Assembly (NCBI GenBank): GCA_021816155.1 | Contig: JAKAZA010000004.1 | Location: forward strand, 1-58,792 | DNA length: 58,792 bases | Origin: Pseudomonadota bacterium | GTDB taxonomy: Bacteria; Pseudomonadota; Alphaproteobacteria; Caulobacterales; Caulobacteraceae | Direction: 5' to 3' | In this document: in pieces, positions 47,809 to 56,788 of the stretch | Layout of the letters: every line of letters starts with the position of its first letter | Position numbering within the stretch: position 1 is the stretch's first letter | Program-made: the position numbers and the translations under genes | The notes under the pieces: model-generated | What the model saw: the letters and a program-made list of their open reading frames with translations, nothing else | What the model was told of the DNA's origin: nothing | Databases searched by the model: none

Positions 47809-48909
47809 GTGACAAGCGTGGCGCGCGACGAAGCGAGCACAGCGAACAGGGTGGCGGGCGAGGTCACTGTGGAGACCGCGCCGCGCCGCGGCCTCATCGA
47901 CTCGATGCGCGCTTGGCGTTGGCCGCTGATGATCGGCGGGCCGCTGCTGCTGCTCGCGGTCGCCGGCTATTTCATCGCCACGTCCGGCAACAGCGAGTCG
48001 ACGGACGACTCATACGTGCAAGCCGCGCGGGTGCCGATCAGCGCCAGCGTCGGCGGCCGCGTCATCGAGGTGGACGTCAAAGACAACCAGATCGTGAAGC
48101 AGGGCCAGGTCCTGTTCAGGCTCGACACGCGTGACCTCGCCACCGCGGTGGCGCAGGCCAAGGCGCACCTGGCCTCGGCGCAGCTGCAGGTGCAGGCGCT
48201 GCGCGCCGCCTACCTCGGCGCCCAGAGCGCGGTGAAGACCGCGCAGGACACGGCGGCCTTCGAGGATCGCGAGGTCGCGCGCCAGCAGGCGCTGATGAAC
48301 GCCGGCGTCGTTTCGCGCGACCAGTACGAGAGAGCCGTGCACAGCGCCGAGGTCGCCCGGCAGGAGGTCGCGACGGCCCAGCAGCAGGCGGCGAAAGCGC
48401 TGGCCGACCTCGGCGGCGCCGAGGTCGGAGTTCAGAGCCAGCCCGCGGTGCAGCAGGCCCAGGCCGCGCTCAACCGGGCGGAGCTGAACTATTCCTACGG
48501 TGCGATCGTCGCCCCTCAGGACGGCGTCGTGACCAAGGTCGATCAGTTGCAGGTCGGGTCGTACATCAATCCGGCGCAGACGCTGTTCTGGCTGGTCGCG
48601 GGCGAGCCGTGGGTCGAGGCGAACTTCAAGGAAAGCCAGTTGGCCAAGATGCGCGTCGGCCAACCCGCGACGATCCACGTCGACGCCTGCCCGGGCAAGG
48701 ACTATCCCGGCCACGTCGCGACGTTCAGCCCGGGCGCCGGCCAGGCGTTCTCGCCGCTGCCGGCGCAGAACGCCACCGGCAACTGGGTCAAGGTGGTGCA
48801 GCGCCTGCCCGTGGAAATCGCGTTCAACCAGCCGCCGCCGGCGGTCTGCGGCGCCGCCGGCCTCAGCGCCAACGTGACCGTCGACGTCCGCTCGGGCGCT
48901 CAGCACTGA
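47809..48909 (+). CDS. emrA: HlyD/EmrA-type membrane fusion protein
   Basis: 366-aa periplasmic adaptor of a tripartite MFS efflux pump. One N-terminal membrane anchor (WPLMIGGPLLLLAVAGYFIA), then the biotinyl-lipoyl-like half STDDSYVQAARVPISASVGGRVIEV, a long alpha-helical hairpin (~residues 120-230) and the second half AIVAPQDGVVTKVDQLQVGSYI. Start is uncertain: GTG 47809 or GTG 47818, with GAAGGA just upstream; a TTG at 47776 is also in frame. Precedes the EmrB gene by 16 bp. Confidence 0.9.
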   Translation: MTSVARDEASTANRVAGEVTVETAPRRGLIDSMRAWRWPLMIGGPLLLLAVAGYFIATSGNSESTDDSYVQAARVPISASVGGRVIEVDVKDNQIVKQGQVLFRLDTRDLATAVAQAKAHLASAQLQVQALRAAYLGAQSAVKTAQDTAAFEDREVARQQALMNAGVVSRDQYERAVHSAEVARQEVATAQQQAAKALADLGGAEVGVQSQPAVQQAQAALNRAELNYSYGAIVAPQDGVVTKVDQLQVGSYINPAQTLFWLVAGEPWVEANFKESQLAKMRVGQPATIHVDACPGKDYPGHVATFSPGAGQAFSPLPAQNATGNWVKVVQRLPVEIAFNQPPPAVCGAAGLSANVTVDVRSGAQH

Positions 48910-48925
48910 CCTGATCCGTTCTCCG

Positions 48926-50449
48926 ATGGCTTCCGCCAAGGACGTCGCGAACCGCGTTCCGATCACCATCGGCATGATGCTGGCGACAGTGATGAACTCG
49001 CTCGACACCACGATCGCCAACGTGGCGCTGCCGCAGATGCGCGGCAGCCTCTCGGCCTCGCCGGACCAGATCACCTGGGTGCTGACCTCCTACATCATCG
49101 CTGCGGCGATCATGACCCCGATGTCCGGATGGCTTTCGGTCCGCGTCGGCCGCAAGCTGACGTTCCTCGTCTCGATCGCAGGGTTCACCATCGCCTCGAT
49201 GCTGTGCGGCGTGGCCACCAGCCTCAGCGAGATCGTGGCCTTTCGCCTGTTGCAGGGCCTGTGCGGCGCGGCGCTGATCCCGCTCTCGCAGGCCGTTCTG
49301 CTCGACATCTATCCGCCGAGCCAGGTCGGCCAGATGATGGCGGTGTGGGGCGCCGGCGCGCTGCTCGGCCCGATCTTCGGGCCGCTGCTCGGCGGCTGGC
49401 TCACCGACAACTTCTCCTGGAACTGGGTCTTTTTCATCAATCTTCCGGTCGGCATCCTCGCCTTCCTGGCGATATCGATCTTCATGTCGCACGACCGGAG
49501 CGGCGAGGCGCGACCGTTCGACTTCCTCGGCTTCGGCGCGCTCGTCGTGTTCATTGGCGGTCTGCAGCTGGTGCTGGACCGCGGCCCGTCGGTCGACTGG
49601 TTCTCGTCGCCCGAGATCTGGACCGAGGCGCTTTGCTCCGTGGCTGGGCTGTACGTCTTTCTGGTGCAGACGCTCACCGCCAAGCACCCGTTCTTCGATC
49701 GGCGGCTCGCGCTCGACCGCAACTTCGTCACCTCCAACCTCTTCGGCTTCTTCATCGGACTCCTGCTGTTCTCGACCATGGCGCTGCTGCCGCCGGTGAT
49801 GCAGGGGGTGATGGGGTATTCGGTGTTCGAGGCCGGGCTCGTGATGATGCCGCGGGGCCTCGGTTCGTTCGCCGCGATGTTCGTGGTGGGGCGCCTGATC
49901 GGACGGATCGATACGCGGCTGATCCTGGGCGCCGGTCTCGGCATCGTGGGCTTCGCGCTTCTCGGCATGAGCCACTTCGATCTGGCCATGGACTCGACGC
50001 CCTTCGTGACCACCGGCATCGTCCAGGGGCTGGGTATCGGCCTGCTGTTCGTCCCGCTCTCGGTGACGGCGTTCGCCACGCTGGAGCCGACTTTGAGGGC
50101 CGAGGGCACCGCGGTCTACACGCTCATCCGCAACATGGGTTCGAGCGTCGGCATCTCGATGATGGAGGCGATCGACACGCATGAGACGTCGGTCGCCCAC
50201 GCAGACATGGCCGCGCACGTCCAGCCCAGCAATCCGGTCTTCGCCGCCGGCGTCCCCTCAGCCATGAGCCCCGGGACCTCCAGCGGGCTCGCGACGCTCA
50301 ACGCCGATATCACCCGCCACGCCTCGATGGTCGCGCTCATAGACGTCTTCCATCTGATGCTGCTGATGATCTTCGTCATCGCTCCGTTGTTGCTCCTCAT
50401 GCGCAAACCGAAGGCCGCGACACCCACCGCGGAGATGGTCGTTGAATAG
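48926..50449 (+). CDS. emrB: EmrB/QacA (DHA2) MFS drug transporter
   Basis: 507-aa inner-membrane proton/drug antiporter with 14 predicted segments. Motifs: ATVMNSLDTTIANVALPQM (motif D1), WVLTSYIIAAAIMTPMSGWLS, RLLQGLCGAALIPLSQAVLLD and the GAGALLGPIFGPLLGGWLTD antiporter motif C. It works with the EmrA adaptor before it and the NodT outer-membrane lipoprotein after it, whose TTG start overlaps its end by 8 bases. Substrates are probably hydrophobic toxicants or uncouplers. Confidence 0.94.
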   Translation: MASAKDVANRVPITIGMMLATVMNSLDTTIANVALPQMRGSLSASPDQITWVLTSYIIAAAIMTPMSGWLSVRVGRKLTFLVSIAGFTIASMLCGVATSLSEIVAFRLLQGLCGAALIPLSQAVLLDIYPPSQVGQMMAVWGAGALLGPIFGPLLGGWLTDNFSWNWVFFINLPVGILAFLAISIFMSHDRSGEARPFDFLGFGALVVFIGGLQLVLDRGPSVDWFSSPEIWTEALCSVAGLYVFLVQTLTAKHPFFDRRLALDRNFVTSNLFGFFIGLLLFSTMALLPPVMQGVMGYSVFEAGLVMMPRGLGSFAAMFVVGRLIGRIDTRLILGAGLGIVGFALLGMSHFDLAMDSTPFVTTGIVQGLGIGLLFVPLSVTAFATLEPTLRAEGTAVYTLIRNMGSSVGISMMEAIDTHETSVAHADMAAHVQPSNPVFAAGVPSAMSPGTSSGLATLNADITRHASMVALIDVFHLMLLMIFVIAPLLLLMRKPKAATPTAEMVVE

Positions 50450-51884
50450 AGCTCGTCCCCTCGCCGCCGTGCTCGTCGCGGCCACCGCGCTCGCCGGCTG
50501 CAAAACCGTTGGCCCGAACTTCGCCCCGCCGGCGCCGCCGACCGTACCGGGCTACCTGATGATAGGGGACACGCCGCCGGCCGCGGCCGAGGTCAGCCTC
50601 GCGCCCGGGGCGCATCCGGCCGGCGCGTGGTGGAAATCGTTCGGTTCGGCGGACCTCGACCGGGTGATGGACCAAGCGCTCTCGGGAAACCAGACCATCG
50701 CGGCGGCCAATGCGTCGCTTGAGCGCGCGCGCCAGCTCGCGATCGCCGCCTACGGCGCGCAATTGCCCCAGGTGGGCGTCAACGCGGGCGCCGAGGCCGA
50801 GCGGATCAACATCGCCTCGCTCGGCTTCTCCGGATTTCCCAACCCGACGATCGGGCTCTACCAGATCGGCGCGACCGTAAGTTACGACGCGGATCTGTTC
50901 GGGGGCCTGCGGCGCGCGACCGAGGCGGCGCGCGCGCGGCTGGCCGGCGAGGCCCGCGAGGCGGACGCCGCCTATCTGACCCTCTCGGGCCAGACCACGC
51001 TCGAGGCGTTGCGGATCGCGACCTTGCGCGCCCAGATCGACGCGGTGAACCAGAGCCTCGCCGACGACCGTCAGGTCATCGACATGGTGCGCGCCGCCGA
51101 GGCGGCTGGCGGCGAGCCGTCGTCGGCCACGGACAGCGGCGAGGCGCAGCTGGCGGCCGACGAGGCGCTGCTGCCGACGCTGCGGCTGGAGCTCGCCGAA
51201 GCGCGCCACGCGCTGGCCGCGCTGGTCGGCCAGGCCCCCGCCAACTGGACCGCGCCCGACTTCGATCTCGCCGGGTTCGCCGAGCCTGGCCCGGTGCCGG
51301 TCAGTCTGCCATCGACGCTGGTGCGCCGCAGGCCGGACATCCTCGCCGCCGAGGCTGGCCTGCACGTCGCGACCGCGGAGGTCGGCGTGGCCACAGCCGC
51401 GCTCTATCCGGACATCGCGCTCTCGGCCAACATCGCGCAGACGGCGATCCCGCCGGCCAACCTCCTGACCTACGGCGCCAGCGGCTGGACGCTCGCCACC
51501 AACTTCACCTATCCGATCTTCAACGGCGGCCGTCTGCGCGCCCAGCAGCGTGCGGCCCAGGCGGCAGCCAATGCGGCGCTCGCCAAGTATCGCACCGCCG
51601 TCCTGACGGCGTTCACTCAAGTCGCCGACGTCATGGAGGCCATCGCGCAGGACGATTCGGAAATCGCCGCGCTGCGCCGCTCCGAGAGCACTGCCGCCAA
51701 AGCGGTCCATGACGACGAAGCGGCCTATCGGCTCGGCGGCGGCCCGTTGCTGCCGGTCCTGGACGACCAGCGGCGGCTCTCCTTCGCGCGCCGCCAGCTC
51801 GCCATGCTCCAGGGCAAGCGCCTGGCCGACATCGCGCAGCTTTACGTAGCGACCGCCGCCGACTGGCGACAGTCGCGCTCCTGA
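50442..51884 (+). CDS. NodT-type outer-membrane efflux lipoprotein (Emr partner)
   Basis: 480-aa TolC-superfamily channel with lipobox LAAVLVAATALAGC (Cys20 approx.) followed by KTVGPNFAPPAPPTVPGY, the RND/MFS-type NodT lead-in. Two outer-membrane-efflux repeats follow (WWKSFGSADLDRVMDQAL and SLPSTLVRRRPDILAAEAGLHVATAEVGVATAALYPDIAL). The TTG at 50442 is the start, with GGAG 7 bases upstream, and it overlaps the emrB stop. It forms the outer-membrane duct for EmrAB. Convergent with another NodT gene 17 bp away. Confidence 0.92.
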   Translation: MNRARPLAAVLVAATALAGCKTVGPNFAPPAPPTVPGYLMIGDTPPAAAEVSLAPGAHPAGAWWKSFGSADLDRVMDQALSGNQTIAAANASLERARQLAIAAYGAQLPQVGVNAGAEAERINIASLGFSGFPNPTIGLYQIGATVSYDADLFGGLRRATEAARARLAGEAREADAAYLTLSGQTTLEALRIATLRAQIDAVNQSLADDRQVIDMVRAAEAAGGEPSSATDSGEAQLAADEALLPTLRLELAEARHALAALVGQAPANWTAPDFDLAGFAEPGPVPVSLPSTLVRRRPDILAAEAGLHVATAEVGVATAALYPDIALSANIAQTAIPPANLLTYGASGWTLATNFTYPIFNGGRLRAQQRAAQAAANAALAKYRTAVLTAFTQVADVMEAIAQDDSEIAALRRSESTAAKAVHDDEAAYRLGGGPLLPVLDDQRRLSFARRQLAMLQGKRLADIAQLYVATAADWRQSRS

Positions 51885-51901
51885 GCGCGCGCGAGGGCGG
51901 C

Positions 51902-53353
51902 TCACCTCCCCTTGAGATTGGCCTCGTTCCAGCCGCCGCCGAGCGCGACAATCAGATCGACGGTCGTGGTCAGGCGGCTGGCTTCCAGTTGCAGCTCGGC
52001 GTTGTGGGCGGCCAGGGCCGTGGCCTGGGCGACGACGACGCTCGTGTAGTCCACCGTGCCGGCGTTGTATTCGTTGAGCGTGACACGCACTGCGTCGTCG
52101 GCCGACCTCACCGAAGCCTGAAGGTCGGGCTGCTCGGCCGCCAGCACGCGCTGGGCCGCCAGGTTGTCCTCTACCTGGCCGAAGGCGGTCAGGGCGGTCT
52201 GGCGATAATTGGCGACCGCCTCGTTGTAGAACGCGCGCGCGGCCCTGACCTGGGCGACGGTGAGGCCGGCGTTGAAGACCGTCTCGACCGCGCTCGCGCC
52301 GGCGTTCCAGAAGAACGTCTGCGGGTTGAACAGGTGGGAGATCGCCTGCGTTTCCGTTCCGCCCGCGCCCGTCAGCGTCACGCTCGGGAAGAACCCGGCG
52401 GTGGCGACGCCGATCTCCGCGCTGGCGGCGGCGGCCTGCCGCTCCGCGGCGGCGACGTCGGGGCGACGCTGCAGCAAGGTCGAAGGCAGGCCCGGCGGCA
52501 CGTCGACCGGCTTCAGCGTCCACGGCGCGGGCGGGATCGAGAGGTCGGCCGGCCGGCCGATCAGAACGGCGATGGCGTCCTCCATCTGGGCGCGCTGCTG
52601 GCCGAGCGCAGTGGCGGCCGCGCGCTCGCTGGTGAGCTGGGTTTCCGCCTGGTCGACGTCGGACTGCGCCGCGTTGCCGGCGAGGAACTTGTTCCGGGTG
52701 ATCGTGAGCGACGTCTCGTAGGCCTTCACCGTGGCGTCGTCGATGCGCTTCTCCTCGTCGAGCTGCCGCAGCGCGATGTAGTCCGCCGCGAGCTCCATCT
52801 GAGCCGACAGCCGCGCGTTGTTGAGGAGCGCCAGGTTCGCCTGGGCGTTGGCGCGGGCGTTCTCGATCAGCCTGCGCACCCTGCCCCAGAGGTCAGGCTC
52901 CCAGGTGGCGCCGAGCTCCATCGTGTAGATCGGGATCGGTCTGGCGGCGCCGGCGCTGCCAAGCACCACGCCGGACGCGCCGACGGTTCGGCCGCCGCTG
53001 CTGAAGGTGACCCTCGAGTCGCCGGTGCCGCTCAGCGTCGGCCAGAGCGCCGCCTCCTGCTCAGACAGGATGGCGCGGGCCTGCTGGTAGGCGGCGAGGT
53101 CGGCGGCCAGGGTCTGGTTGTTGACCACGACCCTCTGCTCGAGGTCGTTCAGCACGGGGTCGTCGAACAGAGTCCACCAGTCGGTCTTCACCACCGCGTC
53201 GGCGTTGGGATCGGCAGGGGTCCAGCCCTGGATCTCCCGGTACTGGTTGGACGCAGGCGTCGGCGCCGAGGGACGCTTGTAGTTGGGTCCGACCTCGCAA
53301 CCGGTGAGGACGGTGGCGGAGACGAGAAGGGCGGTCAGGAGGGGTCTGGGCAT
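51902..53353 (-). CDS. NodT-type outer-membrane efflux lipoprotein (RND partner)
   Basis: 483-aa TolC-superfamily lipoprotein with lipobox LLVSATVLTGC and EVGPNYKRPSAP. Repeats appear at WWTLFDDPVLNDLEQRVVVNNQTL and PSTLLQRRPDVAAAERQAAAASAEIGVATAGFFPSVTL. Third visible gene of the RND operon, 12 bases after the MdtC-like gene. Only distantly similar in detail to the convergent NodT protein, so the two look like separate paralogues serving different pumps and not a recent duplication. Confidence 0.92.
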   Translation of the reverse strand: MPRPLLTALLVSATVLTGCEVGPNYKRPSAPTPASNQYREIQGWTPADPNADAVVKTDWWTLFDDPVLNDLEQRVVVNNQTLAADLAAYQQARAILSEQEAALWPTLSGTGDSRVTFSSGGRTVGASGVVLGSAGAARPIPIYTMELGATWEPDLWGRVRRLIENARANAQANLALLNNARLSAQMELAADYIALRQLDEEKRIDDATVKAYETSLTITRNKFLAGNAAQSDVDQAETQLTSERAAATALGQQRAQMEDAIAVLIGRPADLSIPPAPWTLKPVDVPPGLPSTLLQRRPDVAAAERQAAAASAEIGVATAGFFPSVTLTGAGGTETQAISHLFNPQTFFWNAGASAVETVFNAGLTVAQVRAARAFYNEAVANYRQTALTAFGQVEDNLAAQRVLAAEQPDLQASVRSADDAVRVTLNEYNAGTVDYTSVVVAQATALAAHNAELQLEASRLTTTVDLIVALGGGWNEANLKGR

Positions 53354-53365
53354 GGGTCGTGACTT

Positions 53366-56300
53366 TCACGCCGCGGGGGCGGAGGCGGGAGGAGCAGCAA
53401 GGTTGCGGCGGAAGACGTCGTCGGGACGACGGAAGCGATCCAGATAGAGGTAGACGACCGGGGTCGTCAAAAGCGTGATCACCTGGCTGACGAGGAGGCC
53501 GCCGATGATGGCGACCCCGAGGGGCTGGCGGAGTTCCGAGCCCTCGCCCCAGCCGACCGCGAGCGGCACGGCGCCGAGGATCGCGGCGAAGGTTGTCATC
53601 ATGATCGGCCGGAAGCGGGTCAGCGCGGCCTGGCGGATGGCGTCGCGGGCGCTCAACCCCTGTGTGCGCTCCGCCACGAGGGCGAAGTCGATCATCATGA
53701 TCGCGTTCTTCTTCACGATGCCGATCAGGAGAATGATCCCAATGAACGCGATCAGCGTGAACTGAATCTTGAAGATGATCAGCGCGACGAACGCCCCCAC
53801 CCCCGCCGAGGGCAGCGTGGAAAGCACGGTCAGCGGGTGGATGTAGCTCTCGTAGAGCACGCCGAGCACCAGGTAGATCACTACGATCGCCGCCGCGATC
53901 AGCGGCCCCAGGCTGCCCAGCAACTGCTGGAAGGCGAGCGCGTTGCCGGCGTAGCGGCCGTGAACGGCGGCGGGCATGCCGATCGAAGCCTGCGCTCGTG
54001 CGATCGCGGCGGTGGCGTCGCTCAGCGAGTAACCCTCGGCCAGGTTGAACGAGATGGTGGTCGCCGGCTGGGTGTCCTGGTGGTTCACGGCGGTCGGCGC
54101 CGAGGAGTCGGCCCAGACGGCGAAGGCCGAGAGCGGCGCCTCCGCCGCGCTGGCGCCGGATACGGCGACGCCGGTCGCGGCTGCGAGGACCGGCGGCCCG
54201 CCGGGGCCCGTGACCGGCGTCGCCTGCCCGGTGGCCACGCTCGCCGCCGCGCCGGTTCCCCCGGTTCCGGCCGCGTAGGCCGCGGTCAGCGGCGTGGCGT
54301 TGGCGAGCGGCGCCTTGACAAGGCCGCCGGTCTCGCTCGCCAGGGCCGCCGACAGGGGCGTGACGTTCGCCAAGGCGCTGCTGACGCCGATCGGCGTCGC
54401 CCCTCGAGCGGCCGCCGACCCCGGCGAGGCCGGGGCGGCGGCGCCTGTGGAGACGTAGACGTCCTTCAGCACGGTGGGGTCGGTGCTGTACTGGGGCGCG
54501 ACCTCCATCACCACGTGGTACTGGTTGACGTCTTCGTAGATCGTCGAGGCGTCGCGCTGCCCGAAGGCGTCGTAGAGCGTGTTGTCGATCTGGGTGTTGT
54601 TGAGGCCGAGCGCGGTCGCCTTGTCGCGGTTCACCGTGATGAAGCTCTGCAGGCCGTGGTCCTGCTGGTCGCTGTTCACGTCCTCGAGCTCCCATTGCGA
54701 GTTCATCGCCGTGGTCAGCCGCCTCGCCCATGTGCGCAGGTCCGTCAGGTGGTCGGCCTCGAGCGTGTACTGGTAGGTCGCGTTCGACTGCCGCCCGCCG
54801 ATGCGCAGGTCCTGCACCGGCGCCAGGAACAGGCTCGCGCCGGTCACCCTGGCCAGCTGCGGACGCAGCCGGGTGATCACGTCGTCGGTCGACCCTTTGC
54901 GCACACCTTTGGGCGCGAGCGAGGTGATCATGAACGCGCTCGCCGCGCCGCGCCCCCCGCCGAGGTAGGCGACCACGGTTGAGATGTCCTTGTCCCGGCC
55001 GATGATGCCGACGAACTGCAGCAGCCGCTTCTCGGTGATCTGGAACGAGCTCGACTGGTCGGCCTGCAGACCGCCGATCATCAGCCCGGTGTCTTCCTCC
55101 GGGAAGAATCCCTTCTGGACGATGCTGAACAGATAGAAGTTGAGCGCGATGGTGGCGACGAGGATGACGATGATCACCGGGCCGGAATCGAGCGCCGCGT
55201 CCAGCGCGCGCTCGTAGAGCCCGCGCATCCAGTTCACAGAGCCCTCGGATAGGCGCCGGAGCCAGCCTCTGCGCTCGCCGGGCCGCGGCCGGCCCACGAG
55301 ATAGGCGGCCATCATCGGCGTGGTGGTGAGCGACACGACCAGCGAGATCACCACGGCCACCGACAGAGTCACGGCGAACTCGCGGAAGATGCGGCCGTAG
55401 ATACCACCCATCAGCAGGATTGGGATGAAGACGGCGATCAGCGAGACGCTGATCGAGATCACGGTGAAGCCGACCTCCTGCGCGCCCCGGATCGCGGCGG
55501 CGAAGCGGTCCATTCCGCCCTCGACGTGGCGGGTGATGTTCTCCAGCACCACGATTGCGTCGTCGACCACGAACCCGGTCGAGATCGTCAGCGCCATCAG
55601 CGAGAGGTTGTCGAGCGAAAAGCCAAGCAGGAACATCACGCCGAGCGTGCCGAGGAGCGACACGGTGACCGCCACGCTCGGAATGAGCACTGCGCGCCCG
55701 TTCATCAGGAACACGGCCACCACGCCCACGACCAGCAAGGTGGCGACCAGCACCGTGCGCTCGACGTCCGAGAGCGCGGCGCGGATCGTCGTGGTCCGGT
55801 CCACTGCGACCGACATCTGGATATCCTGCGGCAGCGCGGCGGCGACCGCGGGCAGGCGGGCCTTCACCGCGTCGACCGTCGAGATGATGTTGGCGCCCGG
55901 CTGGCGGCTGATGGTCACGATCACCGCCGGCGAGGTCACCAGCTTGCCGTTCGCCTTGTGGACGAAGACGCCGTGGTTGTGCACGTCCTCGACGCCGTCG
56001 ATCACCTGGGCGACGTCCGAGAGGCGCACGGCGGAGCCCGCGCGGTAGGCGATCACCAGCGGCGCATAGTCGGCGGCGGTCCTGCCCGCATCGTTCGTGT
56101 AGATCTGGAGCCGCAGGCCGCCGTCGGCGATGACGCCCTTGGGCCGGTCGGCGTTGGCCGACTGCAGCGCCGCGCGGACGTCCTCGAGGCCGATGCCATA
56201 GTGGGCGAGTTGCATCGGGTTGAGTTCGACCCGCACCGCCGGCAGGGACGCGCCGTTGACGTCGACGCTGCCCACGCCGTTCACCTGGCTCAGCTGCTGC

Positions 56301-56788
56301 TGAACAATGTTGGAGGCTGCGTCGTAGATCTGCCCCGGGGTTCGCGTCGCCGAGGTGAGCGCCAGCACCAGGATCGGCGAGTCGGCCGGGTTGATCTTGC
56401 GATAGGTGGGGTTGGTCCTGAGCGTGACCGGCAGGTCGACGCGGGAAGCGTTGATCGCCGCCTGCACGTCCCGCGCGGCGCCGTCGATGTCGCGGTCGAG
56501 TCCGAACTGCAGCGTGATGTTGGTCAGGCCGACGCGGCTCGACGAGGTCATCTCGGTGACGTCGGAGATCAGGCCGAGGCGCCGCTCGAGCGGGGTGGCG
56601 ACGCTCGTGGCCATGGTCTCCGGGCTAGCCCCGGGCAATTGCGCCTGCACCGAGATGGTCGGGAAGTCGACCTGCGGCAGCGGCGAGACGGGCAGGTTGA
56701 AGAAGGCGCCTACTCCGGCCAGCGCCATGCCGATGGTCAGGAGGATGGCGCCAATCGGTCGGCGGACGAAGGGCGCCGAGAGGTTCAT
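53366..56788 (-). CDS. mdtC: RND multidrug efflux transporter, MdtC-like
   Basis: 1140-aa inner-membrane RND pump of the MdtB/MdtC (HAE1-like) type. N-terminal [51 protein letters not shown], and the proton-relay [18 protein letters not shown] (Asp409, Asp410). [14 protein letters not shown] and [20 protein letters not shown] are C-terminal family marks. It is about 115 residues longer than the E. coli protein because of a low-complexity insertion at ~781-884. ATG overlaps the upstream MdtB-like stop (ATGA). Likely works as a heteromultimer with it. Confidence 0.95.
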   Translation of the reverse strand: MNLSAPFVRRPIGAILLTIGMALAGVGAFFNLPVSPLPQVDFPTISVQAQLPGASPETMATSVATPLERRLGLISDVTEMTSSSRVGLTNITLQFGLDRDIDGAARDVQAAINASRVDLPVTLRTNPTYRKINPADSPILVLALTSATRTPGQIYDAASNIVQQQLSQVNGVGSVDVNGASLPAVRVELNPMQLAHYGIGLEDVRAALQSANADRPKGVIADGGLRLQIYTNDAGRTAADYAPLVIAYRAGSAVRLSDVAQVIDGVEDVHNHGVFVHKANGKLVTSPAVIVTISRQPGANIISTVDAVKARLPAVAAALPQDIQMSVAVDRTTTIRAALSDVERTVLVATLLVVGVVAVFLMNGRAVLIPSVAVTVSLLGTLGVMFLLGFSLDNLSLMALTISTGFVVDDAIVVLENITRHVEGGMDRFAAAIRGAQEVGFTVISISVSLIAVFIPILLMGGIYGRIFREFAVTLSVAVVISLVVSLTTTPMMAAYLVGRPRPGERRGWLRRLSEGSVNWMRGLYERALDAALDSGPVIIVILVATIALNFYLFSIVQKGFFPEEDTGLMIGGLQADQSSSFQITEKRLLQFVGIIGRDKDISTVVAYLGGGRGAASAFMITSLAPKGVRKGSTDDVITRLRPQLARVTGASLFLAPVQDLRIGGRQSNATYQYTLEADHLTDLRTWARRLTTAMNSQWELEDVNSDQQDHGLQSFITVNRDKATALGLNNTQIDNTLYDAFGQRDASTIYEDVNQYHVVMEVAPQYSTDPTVLKDVYVSTGAAAPASPGSAAARGATPIGVSSALANVTPLSAALASETGGLVKAPLANATPLTAAYAAGTGGTGAAASVATGQATPVTGPGGPPVLAAATGVAVSGASAAEAPLSAFAVWADSSAPTAVNHQDTQPATTISFNLAEGYSLSDATAAIARAQASIGMPAAVHGRYAGNALAFQQLLGSLGPLIAAAIVVIYLVLGVLYESYIHPLTVLSTLPSAGVGAFVALIIFKIQFTLIAFIGIILLIGIVKKNAIMMIDFALVAERTQGLSARDAIRQAALTRFRPIMMTTFAAILGAVPLAVGWGEGSELRQPLGVAIIGGLLVSQVITLLTTPVVYLYLDRFRRPDDVFRRNLAAPPASAPAA
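54137..54448 (-). repeat. Ala/Gly/Thr-rich degenerate-repeat insertion in the MdtC-like pump
   Basis: Codons ~781-884 of the MdtC-like gene encode a stretch made almost only of Ala, Gly, Thr, Ser, Pro and Val. It contains repeated units of the form (A/V)TP(L/I/V)(S/T)[43 protein letters not shown]. It lies between VYVSTG and [10 protein letters not shown], where relatives have a short loop in the second large periplasmic domain. The unit resembles the conserved VPLSAFA motif at its end, suggesting growth by slipped copying of that site. Confidence 0.7.
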
